Origin: Actinoplanes sp. L3-i22
Lineage (GTDB): Bacteria > Actinomycetota > Actinomycetes > Mycobacteriales > Micromonosporaceae
Assembly: GCF_019704555.1 (NCBI RefSeq)
Contig: NZ_AP024745.1
Span: 10,012,001-10,076,000, forward strand
Reading direction: 5' to 3'
Length of the DNA: 64,000 bases
The translations under genes and the position numbers were made by a program. How positions within the stretch are numbered: position 1 is the stretch's first letter; the number at the start of each line of letters is the position of its first letter. The notes beneath the pieces are model-generated. The model ran no database searches, was not told where the DNA came from, and saw only the letters and a list, made by a program, of their open reading frames with translations. Positions 8,506-16,409 of the stretch are shown in pieces.

Positions 8506-9852
8506 TCACTCGACACCCGGGGTCAGGTCGCCGATAGCCGCGACGAACTGGCCGTGGGAAAGGATCGGGACGGCTCCGTACCGGCCGGCCAGGTAGCGTT
8601 TCCCGACCGCCTCGTCCTTGCGCGGGGCAAGATCGGACAGCGGGTACAACCGTGACGCGCCACCGGACTTCTCGGTGAACCACACCTGATCGCGCCCGAG
8701 CGCGGATTCCTCACCGGTGTCACCGAGAAGCGCGGCGTCATGCGAATTGAAGATCAGTTGAGCCCGCCGGGGGTTGCTGCGCTGATCCTGGAAAAGGCGA
8801 ACCAATTGCGCCACCAAGGCTGGATGCAGGCTCGAGTCCAATTCGTCGGCGAGCATCACAGCGCCGGTGGCAAGCGCGCTGACGACCGGGCCGACCAGTC
8901 CGAACCACACCAGGGTGCCGAGCGACTCGTCCTCCGCGTCCATGTCGACCTCGGCATCCGCTCCGCGGTGCGTCAACGCGACACCGAAGGAGGAGATATC
9001 CGTTCCGTCGGCCAAGCCGTCCGGCTCCTCCTCCCGGCCGAGAATGATGCGTAAGGCGCGCTGCATCCGCTCCCGGGTCACCGGGTCGGGCTCGATCTGA
9101 CGCGCGCCGGTGATCCCCAAGTCGGCTGCCCGGAGCAGGTCGAGCACGCGATTGCGCATCGTCGCGTCGTCCAGCAACTGCGCGGTGACCGCCTGCCGGA
9201 ACGGGCGGCTGCCGGCTTCCGCCAGCAAGAGGTTCCGCTCGAACCAGGCGTAGAGCGGGAGCAGCCCGCCATGGTTGGCCGACGCGGCGGTGGAGAGAAA
9301 CAAGGCGTTGGGCCGGAGCAACTCGAGGACGGCGCGCCCCTTCGCCCGATCGGCGGACCCGAGGTCCACACCCTCGGGGCGGCGATGGAACAGCAGCGCG
9401 GGACGCCCTCGTGGGTAGTGGTAGGCCCACTCCTCGAGGACTTTCGCATCGTCGAGAACGAACCCGTACTCATGCCGGACCCCGTGCAACACCAGGTCGA
9501 TCTCGAAGCGGGAGGGCGCCGAGCGATATGCGGGCTCCAGCGAGTACGGCCGCCGGAGGATCCCACCGGTCGGACTGCTCGACCGGAAGGAGTGCAACAC
9601 ATGCAGCCGCATGTCGTTCATGGCACGCAGGACGTTGCTCTTGCCCGACGCGTTCGCCCCGAAGATCCCGGCCACCGGCAGAACACCGAGCGGCCGCCCG
9701 CCCTGCCGCCAGGTCACCTGGCGCACGCCCTCCTTCTTGGCCATCGTGGTGGCGAGCAGGCTCAACTCGAACGGCTCAGCGAAAGAGCGCACGTTGCCGG
9801 CCCGGAACGCCAACAGCACGGACGCCTCAGGGAATGCCGATTCATCGACCAC
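8506..9852 (-). CDS. AAA-family ATPase of the RloA/AAA_15-AAA_21 type
   Basis: A 448-residue SMC/OLD-like ATPase. Walker A is GIFGANASGKSN (residues ~62-73), preceded by FRAGNVRSFAEPFELSLLAT, the typical N-terminal strand of this family. The Walker B/signature region is MLADELDSSLHPALVAQLV, followed by the His switch strand IFNSHDAALLG. Members act with a partner (for example RloB) in restriction or abortive-infection-type loci. Here the downstream partner appears to be only a remnant, so this may be an orphan defence ATPase. The start is a GTG at 9852; the next gene toward higher coordinates is on the same strand but 47 bp away and unrelated. Confidence 0.88.
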   Translation of the reverse strand: MVDESAFPEASVLLAFRAGNVRSFAEPFELSLLATTMAKKEGVRQVTWRQGGRPLGVLPVAGIFGANASGKSNVLRAMNDMRLHVLHSFRSSSPTGGILRRPYSLEPAYRSAPSRFEIDLVLHGVRHEYGFVLDDAKVLEEWAYHYPRGRPALLFHRRPEGVDLGSADRAKGRAVLELLRPNALFLSTAASANHGGLLPLYAWFERNLLLAEAGSRPFRQAVTAQLLDDATMRNRVLDLLRAADLGITGARQIEPDPVTRERMQRALRIILGREEEPDGLADGTDISSFGVALTHRGADAEVDMDAEDESLGTLVWFGLVGPVVSALATGAVMLADELDSSLHPALVAQLVRLFQDQRSNPRRAQLIFNSHDAALLGDTGEESALGRDQVWFTEKSGGASRLYPLSDLAPRKDEAVGKRYLAGRYGAVPILSHGQFVAAIGDLTPGVE

Positions 9853-9899
9853 AGGCTGATTTTTGCAGGATTTCCGCGATTACTCCAATGAAACAGCGT

Positions 9900-10517
9900 T
9901 CAGAAGCCACCGAGGAGACGGCGGAGCAGTTCGGAGAGCTGGGTCTGCTGGGCCGGGGTCAGGTGGGCGAGCAGGCGCTGCTGCTCGGCGAGGCCGGCGG
10001 TCACCGCCCGGTCGGCGACGGCGAAGCCCCGGTCGGTGAGGCGGACCAGGATGGCGCGGCGGTCGGACGGGTCGGGTGAGCGGGCGACCAGGCCGGCCTT
10101 CTCCAGGCGGTCGAGGCGGGCCGTGGTGCCGCCGGTGCTGAGCATCATCGACGCCGCCAGGGCGCCCGGGGAGAGCTGGTAGGGCGGGCCGGAGCGGCGC
10201 AGGGTGGCGAGCACGTCGAACTCGGGGCGGCCGATGCCGAAGGTCGCGTAGGCGCGCTCCTGGGTGTCGCCGGCGATCCGGGCGACGCGCTGCAGGCGGC
10301 CGAAGACGCCCATCGCGGTGGTGTCCAGGTCGGGGCGCTCGGTCGCCCACTGGGCCAGGATCCGGTCGACGTCGTCGCCGCCGGCCCTGTTGCTCCTGCG
10401 CTCGCTGTTGCCCTCGCCGCCCTTGCCACCTGGGGCCGGCTCGCTGTTGTCCTCGCTGCCCTTGCCGGCCGGGGCCGGGCGGGGGTTCGTGGCCGGGTCC
10501 GGCTCGCGCTCGATCAT
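9900..10517 (-). CDS. MarR-family transcriptional regulator
   Basis: A 205-residue regulator. The first ~55 residues are disordered with a Gly/Lys/Glu repeat (PAPAGKGSEDNSE, PAPGGKGGEGNSE). The winged helix follows: FDVLATLRRSGPPYQLSPGA, recognition helix LAASMMLSTGGTTARLDRL, and wing LVARSPDPSDRRAILVRLT. MarR dimers usually bind an inverted repeat in the divergent promoter, and such a repeat is present at 10571-10588 just before the EamA gene. The ATG at 10517 was chosen over an upstream GTG at 10535; an AT-rich box lies immediately before it, suggesting a leaderless transcript. Confidence 0.9.
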   Translation of the reverse strand: MIEREPDPATNPRPAPAGKGSEDNSEPAPGGKGGEGNSERRSNRAGGDDVDRILAQWATERPDLDTTAMGVFGRLQRVARIAGDTQERAYATFGIGRPEFDVLATLRRSGPPYQLSPGALAASMMLSTGGTTARLDRLEKAGLVARSPDPSDRRAILVRLTDRGFAVADRAVTAGLAEQQRLLAHLTPAQQTQLSELLRRLLGGF

Positions 10518-10570
10518 GCCGTCATTGTCACGCACTCGAGTTTCTTGATGACGGACTTCTCGATGTGAGT

Positions 10571-10588
10571 TATCTTGATGTCGAGATA
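10571..10588. promoter_or_regulatory. Near-perfect 18-bp palindrome, likely MarR operator
   Basis: TATCTTGATGTCGAGATA has 8-bp arms with one mismatch and a 2-bp centre. It lies 22 bp before the EamA start and 54 bp from the divergent MarR start. A second partial copy (TTTCTTGATGACG around 10540) lies closer to the MarR gene. The TCTTGA/TCGAGA half-sites are typical of MarR-family operators, so MarR probably represses the EamA exporter and itself. Confidence 0.7.
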
Positions 10589-10609
10589 CTTTGCGGCGAG
10601 GGAGTTGAG

Positions 10610-11653
10610 ATGCGCGTCCTACTGGTCACGGCCCTTACCCCGGCTGTCTGGGGCACCACCTACGCGATCACCACCGAGCTTCTGCCGCCCGGGAGGCCGC
10701 TGCTCAGCGGGGTGTTGCGGGCGCTGCCGGCCGGGCTGCTGCTGCTCGCCATGACGCGGAAACTTCCGCGTGGGGCGTGGTGGTGGAAGTCCGCGGTGCT
10801 CGGGGCGCTCAACATCGGGTTCTTCTTCGCGCTGCTGTTCGCCAGCGCCTACCGGCTGCCGGGCGGGATGGCGGCGGTGCTCGGGGCAGTGCAGCCGCTG
10901 CTGGTGGCCGGGCTGTCCGCGCTGCTGCTGGCCGAGCGGGTCGCCCTCCGTACCGTGATCGCGGGTTTGCTCGGCGCCGTCGGCGTCGCCCTCGCGGTCC
11001 TGACCGCGGCCGCCCGCCTCGACCCGATCGGGATCGTCGCCGGGCTGGCCGGGGCCGCGTCGATGGCCGTCGGCCTGGTGCTGACCAAGCGGTGGGGCCG
11101 ACCCGGCGTCTCGCTGCTCACCGCGACCGGATGGCAGCTCACCGCGGGTGGCCTGGCGCTGATCCCGATCATGCTGATCGGCGAGGGCCTGCCAGCCTCG
11201 CTCACCGGCAAAAACCTGCTGGGGTACGGATATCTGTCGCTGATCGGCACCGCACTCGCCTACACGTTGTGGTTCCGTGGGCTGGACCGGCTGCCGGCCG
11301 CGCGGGTGTCGCTGCTGAGCCTCCTCTCGCCGGTGACGGCGACCGTGATCGGGTGGGCCGCGCTCGGGCAATCGCTGACCCCGGTGCAGGTCAGCGGCAC
11401 GATCGTCGCCTTCGGCGCGGTTCTTCTCGGGCAGTCGTCGAGCGTGCGGGCGCTGTGGGGCCGGCCCGTCCGAGCCCACGCCCGGTCATCCCGGACCGTT
11501 GCCGGGCCGTCGCATGCCGGCGCTGTTCACGCCGGCGCTGTTCACGCCGGCGCTGTTCACGCCGGCGCTTCTCTCGCCGGGGCCGGGTCGCCGACTGCCG
11601 GGGCGGGGCCGGCTCGGGCTGAGGACGCGGTCATTTCATGTCCCCGCTCGTGA
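10610..11653 (+). CDS. EamA/DMT-family transporter
   Basis: A 347-residue protein with two EamA repeats of five helices each, ten helices in all, ending near GAVLLGQSSSVRALWG. Landmarks: ALTPAVWGTTYAITTELLPP at the N-terminus, LGAVQPLLVAGLSALLLAERV in repeat one and LLSLLSPVTATVIGWAALGQSL in repeat two. It is probably an exporter of a small metabolite or drug, controlled by the divergent MarR gene. The ATG at 10610 follows GAGGGAG. The last ~50 residues are a non-membrane tail with a five-residue repeat (HAGAV) from a 15-bp DNA repeat, and they overlap the 3' end of the convergent gene by 23 bp. Confidence 0.9.
   Translation: MRVLLVTALTPAVWGTTYAITTELLPPGRPLLSGVLRALPAGLLLLAMTRKLPRGAWWWKSAVLGALNIGFFFALLFASAYRLPGGMAAVLGAVQPLLVAGLSALLLAERVALRTVIAGLLGAVGVALAVLTAAARLDPIGIVAGLAGAASMAVGLVLTKRWGRPGVSLLTATGWQLTAGGLALIPIMLIGEGLPASLTGKNLLGYGYLSLIGTALAYTLWFRGLDRLPAARVSLLSLLSPVTATVIGWAALGQSLTPVQVSGTIVAFGAVLLGQSSSVRALWGRPVRAHARSSRTVAGPSHAGAVHAGAVHAGAVHAGASLAGAGSPTAGAGPARAEDAVISCPRS
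11516..11575. repeat. 15-bp tandem repeat inside the EamA gene tail
   Basis: Three perfect units of GCCGGCGCTGTTCAC at 11516-11530, 11531-11545 and 11546-11560, plus a fourth degenerate unit to 11575. They encode Ala-Val-His-Ala-Gly repeats, so the period keeps the frame. Confidence 0.9.
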
Positions 11654-12275
11654 CGATGCGGCGGGGGAAGCCGGTGCGGACCGCGCGGAGCATCGCCCGG
11701 CCGATCGCGTCGGTGCTGGTGAACTGCTCCGGCGCAACGCGGCTGAGCAGCGGCAACAGCGGAGCGGTGACGGTGTAGACGGCGTTGTACCACCCGGTTT
11801 TCGACCGGGCGCCGTGCGTGGGCTGGATGAACCCGGGGCGGAACGCGTACCCGTTACGGAACAGCGCCAGCACCTCGTCCTCGGTCCGGGCCTTGACCCG
11901 GGCCCACATCAGGCGGCTGCCCGCGTCGGTGCCGGCGCCGGAGACGTAGATGAACGTCATCTCCGGGCTCAGCGCGGCGAGCGTGCGGGCGGCAGCGGCC
12001 GGGAAGTCGTAGGACACCCGCGAATACGCAGCCTCGTCCAGGCCGACCGACGAGACGCCGAGACAGTAGAAACAGGCGTCGTAGCCGGTCAGCTCGTCCT
12101 TGACCGGGCTGAGGTCGGTGAAGTCGGTGACGGTCAGCTCGCGGAGCTTCGGATGCCGGACCCCGGTCGCCGACCGGGTCACCACCAGCACCTCTGTCAC
12201 ATCGGGCGCGAGCAGGCACTCCCGCAGCACACCCTGCCCGACCATCCCGGTCGCCCCGAACACGATCACCCGCAT
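11631..12275 (-). CDS. NAD(P)-binding Rossmann-fold epimerase/reductase-like protein
   Basis: A 214-residue protein beginning with the dinucleotide-binding loop VIVFGATGMVGQGVLRECL. Acidic and hydrophobic strands follow (TDFTDLSPVKDELTGYDACF, FYCLGVSS) and FIYVSGAGTDAGS, as in atypical short-chain dehydrogenases of the NAD(P)H-binding (YbjT/HTATIP2-like) type. These proteins often lack a full Tyr-Lys catalytic pair, and I see a Tyr-x-x-x-Ser variant (YSRVSYDF). The substrate is unknown. An excellent AGGAGG precedes the ATG at 12275. Confidence 0.85.
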   Translation of the reverse strand: MRVIVFGATGMVGQGVLRECLLAPDVTEVLVVTRSATGVRHPKLRELTVTDFTDLSPVKDELTGYDACFYCLGVSSVGLDEAAYSRVSYDFPAAAARTLAALSPEMTFIYVSGAGTDAGSRLMWARVKARTEDEVLALFRNGYAFRPGFIQPTHGARSKTGWYNAVYTVTAPLLPLLSRVAPEQFTSTDAIGRAMLRAVRTGFPRRIVTSGDMK

Positions 12276-12327
12276 GCGCGCACCTCCTGCCCGACAGTCT
12301 GCCTCGCCGGTCCGACAGAACGCCGGT

Positions 12328-12353
12328 TATCCACAGCAGCCGGTTGTCCACAG
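12328..12353 (+). promoter_or_regulatory. Pair of DnaA-box-like 9-mers in direct repeat
   Basis: TTATCCACA at 12328-12336 is a perfect match to the classical DnaA box, and TTGTCCACA at 12345-12353 is the common actinobacterial variant. Both are in the same orientation, 17 bp apart, in the divergent promoter between the epimerase-like gene and the SWIM operon. A third box is at 21807-21815. They could let DnaA influence the operon or simply titrate it. Confidence 0.5.
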
Positions 12354-12404
12354 GCGATCCGGGGCGACGGCAAAACGTCGTACCTCCGGCCTAGGGTCTT
12401 TCTC

Positions 12405-15296
12405 GTGTCCGCAGAACGATGGTCCATCGCCCAGGCCGAGTCGCTGGCCCCCGACGCCGCCGCGCTCAAGCGTGCCCGTGGCGTGGCCGGGCAGTTCGGT
12501 TCCACCGGGCTGCTCGACGACATTCTCTGGGGACTCTGCCGGGGCTATCAGGTCGCGGCCGACCTGGCCGGGCCCGCGTTCAAGTGCTCCTGCCCCAGCT
12601 TCCAGGCGCCCTGCAAGCACGCGGTCGGCCTGCTGCTGCACTGGGCCGAGGCCGGCGTGGGCGACGAGCCGGCGCCCGAATGGGTCACCAAGTGGCAGGC
12701 CATGCGGGCCGCGCGGGCGAAGCCGAAGGAGGCCTCGACGCCCGATCCGGTGGCCGCCGCGAAACGCGCCCGGGAGCGTGCCGAGCGGGTCGCCGGCGGC
12801 ATGATCGAGCTGCGCCGCTGGCTCGACGACCAGGTCGAGCAGGGCCTGGCCGGGCTCGGGAAGCATGGTCACCAGGTGTTCGATCCGGTCGCCGCGCGCC
12901 TGGTCGACGCCCAGGCGCCGGGCGTGGCGGGGGTGGTCCGCCGGCTCGGCGACATCGCCGGCATCGGCCCGCAGTGGGCCGACCGGCTGCTCGGCGAGCT
13001 GGCCATGCTGCATCTCCTGATCGCCGGTCACGATCGGCTCGGCGCTCTCGACCCGGCCACCGCCGCCACCGTCCGGTCCCGGATCGGCTTCCCCACCTCG
13101 GCCGAGGAGGTGCTGGCCGGGCCCCGGGTCAGCGACCGATGGCAGGTGCTCGGGCAGCACGACACCGACGACGGCACGCTGACCACCCGGCGGACGTGGC
13201 TGCACGGCTCCTCGACGTCCCGGTTCGCGCTGGTGCTGTCGTTCGCCGCGCCCGGGCAAGCCCTCACCGCCGACCTCGTGCCCGGCACCGAGTTCCGCGG
13301 TGACCTCTGTTTCTATCCGGGTTCGGCGCCCTTGCGGGCGCTGGTCGCCACCCGCGACAGCGCCGCCGAGCCGTTCGGCTCGCCGGACGGCGCCGGGTCG
13401 GTCCGGGCGGCTCTCTCCCGGTGGTCCGTGCTCCTGGCCGCTGAGCCGTTTCGGTACGACGGAGCGATGCTGCTCGGCGGTGTCACGCCGACCGCCGACG
13501 GCTTCCTGGTGGACTCCGCCGGCGACGCGTTGCCGCTGGCCGCGGGGTTTCGGGAGCCCTGGTGGCTGCTCGCGGCCGCGGGTGGCCGGCCGGCCGCGGT
13601 GGCGGCGGAGTGGTCGCCCGGCGGGTTGCGCCCGCTGGCCGCGTGGGTGACCGGCGAGTTCGTGCCGGCCGGGCCGGCGATGCCGGATCCGGGGGCGCCG
13701 CGGGCGGCGGAGTTGCCGCCCGAGGTGCTGGCGGCGGCGCTGGTCGGGACGGCCCGGCGGCCGTGGCCGGGGCACCCGGTCCGGGTCGGGGCGGTCCGGG
13801 TCGACCTGGACCGGGCCGGGCCCGCCGAGTCGGATGCGGCGGCGCGGCCGTCGCCGGCGGTGGCCCTGCTGGACGCGGCGGCGGTGGCTCTGGCGACGCG
13901 GCGGGCCGGGTTCCGGCCGGTGCCGGCGAAGGTGCCGGTCGTGGCCGCGCCGGTGGAGACCGCCCCCGCGCTGCCGGTCGCCGCCGGGGTGCGGCTGGGG
14001 CGGATTCTGCGCGGCGGCGCTCCCGGTGGCGCCCATCTGGAGCAGGAGTTGCTGGCGCAGTGGCTCGCCGCGGCGGCGGAGCGGGGCGGGGTCGTGCCGC
14101 CGATGATGCTGCCGGCGCTGCTGGACGCGGCCCGGCGGAACACCACGGTCCGGGCCGATGTGGCCCGGGTCGCCGGACGGCGCGGCGGCTGGCTGGCCGG
14201 GCAGCGCGCCGACTGGCGCTGGCTGCTCGACGAGGCCGCGCCGGTCACGGTGGCCAACTGGTCCACCGCGACCGGCTCGGAGCGTCTGGGCCACCTGATC
14301 ACGCTGCGCCGCGCCGATCCCGGCCGGGCCCGTGAGCTGGTGGCGAGCACCTGGGCGAGCGACTCCTCGGACGATCGCGCCCGGTTCCTGAACACGTTCG
14401 CCGACGGGCTCGCCCGCGACGACGAGGAGCTGCTGGAACGGGCGCTGGACGACCGCCGCAAGGAGGTTCGGCAGACCGCCGTCGAGCTGCTGCGCCGGCT
14501 GCCCGGGGCGGCGCTCGGCGGGCGGATGCGGCAGCGGGCGCACACCGCGGTGCGGCTGGTGCTCAGCGATCCGGCCCGGCTGGCCGTCCAGCCACCCGAG
14601 GAGCTGGACGCGGCGCTGCGCCGGGACGGGGTGGGCGCCACTCCCGCGCACGGCACCGGCGCCGGGGCGTGGCTGCTGGAAGAGGTGGTCGCGGGCGCGC
14701 CGCTGGACTCGTGGACCGAGCTGGAGCCGAGTGGCTACCTGGCGCTGGCCAGGGGAAACGACTGGGCGACGCCGCTGCTGCACGGGTGGGCCAAGGCCGC
14801 CATCACGCAGGGCGACGCGCGCTGGGCGGCGACACTGCTGGCCGCCGACGCGGGCGTGCTGCGCGAGGCGGTGCGGTGGGACCTGCACCTGGTGCTGCCG
14901 CCGGGCGTGCTGGCCCGGCTGGCCGCCGAGGCGCTGCGCACCGAGGACGGGACGGCGCACCGGCTGCTCGCGCTGCACCCCGGGCCGTGGCCGGAGCCGC
15001 TCAGCGTGACCGTGCTGGAGACGATCGCGCACCGGGCGCGGACCGATCGGCACACCTGGCAGCTCGGCGAGCTGTGCCGGACGGCCGCGCTGGCGATGCC
15101 GCCGGACTATGCCGATCTCACCGGCCGGCTGGCCGCCCAGCTGGAGCCGGAACTCGACCCGAGCCGGGTCCGCCCGGTCGCCGATCTGGCCCGCACGCTG
15201 GTGTTCCGCGAGGAGATGCGGCGTGAGCTGACCGATCCGGACGCCCCGCCACGAACGGGCGGTCCGGCGCCCGAAAATGTCACACCCCGGCGGTAG
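12405..15296 (+). CDS. SWIM zinc-finger protein with DUF5691-type region
   Basis: A 963-residue protein, first gene of a five-gene operon. The GTG at 12405 was chosen because it gives the N-terminus VSAERWSIAQAESLAPD and sits 8 bp after a TAGGGT -10-like box, suggesting a leaderless message. The SWIM finger CxCx6CxH is at residues 61-72 (CSCPSFQAPCKHA). The rest is long, Ala/Leu/Arg-rich and helical, with HEAT-like stretches (DDRRKEVRQTAVELLRRLPG) that match my memory of DUF5691, which often co-occurs with DUF5682 and MoxR genes. The SWIM finger suggests nucleic-acid or protein binding. Catalytic activity is not apparent. Confidence 0.8.
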   Translation: MSAERWSIAQAESLAPDAAALKRARGVAGQFGSTGLLDDILWGLCRGYQVAADLAGPAFKCSCPSFQAPCKHAVGLLLHWAEAGVGDEPAPEWVTKWQAMRAARAKPKEASTPDPVAAAKRARERAERVAGGMIELRRWLDDQVEQGLAGLGKHGHQVFDPVAARLVDAQAPGVAGVVRRLGDIAGIGPQWADRLLGELAMLHLLIAGHDRLGALDPATAATVRSRIGFPTSAEEVLAGPRVSDRWQVLGQHDTDDGTLTTRRTWLHGSSTSRFALVLSFAAPGQALTADLVPGTEFRGDLCFYPGSAPLRALVATRDSAAEPFGSPDGAGSVRAALSRWSVLLAAEPFRYDGAMLLGGVTPTADGFLVDSAGDALPLAAGFREPWWLLAAAGGRPAAVAAEWSPGGLRPLAAWVTGEFVPAGPAMPDPGAPRAAELPPEVLAAALVGTARRPWPGHPVRVGAVRVDLDRAGPAESDAAARPSPAVALLDAAAVALATRRAGFRPVPAKVPVVAAPVETAPALPVAAGVRLGRILRGGAPGGAHLEQELLAQWLAAAAERGGVVPPMMLPALLDAARRNTTVRADVARVAGRRGGWLAGQRADWRWLLDEAAPVTVANWSTATGSERLGHLITLRRADPGRARELVASTWASDSSDDRARFLNTFADGLARDDEELLERALDDRRKEVRQTAVELLRRLPGAALGGRMRQRAHTAVRLVLSDPARLAVQPPEELDAALRRDGVGATPAHGTGAGAWLLEEVVAGAPLDSWTELEPSGYLALARGNDWATPLLHGWAKAAITQGDARWAATLLAADAGVLREAVRWDLHLVLPPGVLARLAAEALRTEDGTAHRLLALHPGPWPEPLSVTVLETIAHRARTDRHTWQLGELCRTAALAMPPDYADLTGRLAAQLEPELDPSRVRPVADLARTLVFREEMRRELTDPDAPPRTGGPAPENVTPRR

Positions 15297-15347
15297 TTTG
15301 CTGTTCGTACCACCCGATGGGCAGGCCCCGGAGATGCAGGAGTTCAC

Positions 15348-16409
15348 GTGACCGCGCTGCGACCGCACGCCGAGGATCAGTACGCCGACGAGCTCGCTCA
15401 GCTGGCCGCCACCGACGAGCGGCCCCGGCCGCCCGGGTGGCGGCTGTCGCCGCAGGCCGTGGTGACCTATCTGCTCGGCGACGGCGCGAAGATCACCCCG
15501 AAGTATGTGGGGCCGCGCCGCCTGATCGAGGTGGCCGTCTCCACCCTGGCCACCGATCGGGCGCTGCTGCTGCTCGGCGTGCCCGGCACCGCCAAGACCT
15601 GGGTCTCCGAGCACCTGGCGGCGGCCGTCTCCGGCGACTCGACGCTGCTGGTGCAGGGCACCGCCGGCACGGCCGAGGAGGCTATCCGGTACGGGTGGAA
15701 CTACGCCCGCCTGCTCGCCGACGGCCCGACCGACGCCGCGCTGGTGCCGAGCCCGATCATGCGGGCCATGCGGACCGGGTCGATCGCCCGGCTGGAGGAG
15801 CTCACCCGGGTGCCGTCCGACGTGCAGGACGCGTTGATCACCATCCTGTCCGAGAAGACCCTGCCGATCCCGGAGCTGAACACCGAGACCCAGGCGCAGC
15901 GCGGCTTCAACCTGATCGCCACCGCGAACGACCGCGACCGCGGGGTGAACGAGCTGTCCAGCGCGCTGCGGCGGCGGTTCAACACGGTCGTGCTGCCGAT
16001 GCCGGCCAGCGCCGACGACGAGGTGGAGATCGTGGCCCGGCGGGTGGCGCAGCTCGGCCGGTCGCTGGAGCTGCCCGAGGTGCCGGCCGCGCTGGCGGAG
16101 ATCCGCCGGGTCGTGACGGTCTTCCGCGAGCTGCGGAGCGGGCTGACCGAGGACGGGCGCACCAAGCTGAAATCGCCGACCGCCACGCTGTCCACGGCGG
16201 AGGCGATCTCGGTGATCACCAACGGGCTGGCGCTGGCCGCCCACTTCGGCGACGGCACGCTGCACCCGGCTGACGTGGCGTCCGGCATCGTCGGCGCGGT
16301 GATCAAGGACCCGGTGTCCGACGCCGTCGTCTGGCGGGAGTATCTGGAGACCGTGGTCCGGGAGCGGCCGGACTGGCTGGATTTCTACCGGGCCGCGCGC
16401 GATGCCTGA
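15348..16409 (+). CDS. MoxR-family AAA ATPase
   Basis: A 353-residue AAA+ ATPase. Walker A is LLGVPGTAKTWVSEHLAAAV. The Walker B position reads LEELTRVPSDVQDALI, with Glu-Glu in place of the usual Asp-Glu. Sensor 1 is FNLIATANDRDRGVNELSSA, followed by arginine-finger region LRRRFN. MoxR ATPases work with vWA proteins as metal- or nucleotide-dependent chaperones or effector switches, and a vWA gene lies at the end of this operon. It starts 51 bp after the SWIM gene and overlaps the DUF5682 gene by 8 bp. Confidence 0.93.
   Translation: MTALRPHAEDQYADELAQLAATDERPRPPGWRLSPQAVVTYLLGDGAKITPKYVGPRRLIEVAVSTLATDRALLLLGVPGTAKTWVSEHLAAAVSGDSTLLVQGTAGTAEEAIRYGWNYARLLADGPTDAALVPSPIMRAMRTGSIARLEELTRVPSDVQDALITILSEKTLPIPELNTETQAQRGFNLIATANDRDRGVNELSSALRRRFNTVVLPMPASADDEVEIVARRVAQLGRSLELPEVPAALAEIRRVVTVFRELRSGLTEDGRTKLKSPTATLSTAEAISVITNGLALAAHFGDGTLHPADVASGIVGAVIKDPVSDAVVWREYLETVVRERPDWLDFYRAARDA

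Noticed and set aside
12327..16265. 1312-codon open frame on the minus strand
   Set aside because: It is a Pro/Arg/Gly-rich shadow of the SWIM and MoxR genes; the opposite strand has clear domain motifs and ribosome-coupled starts.
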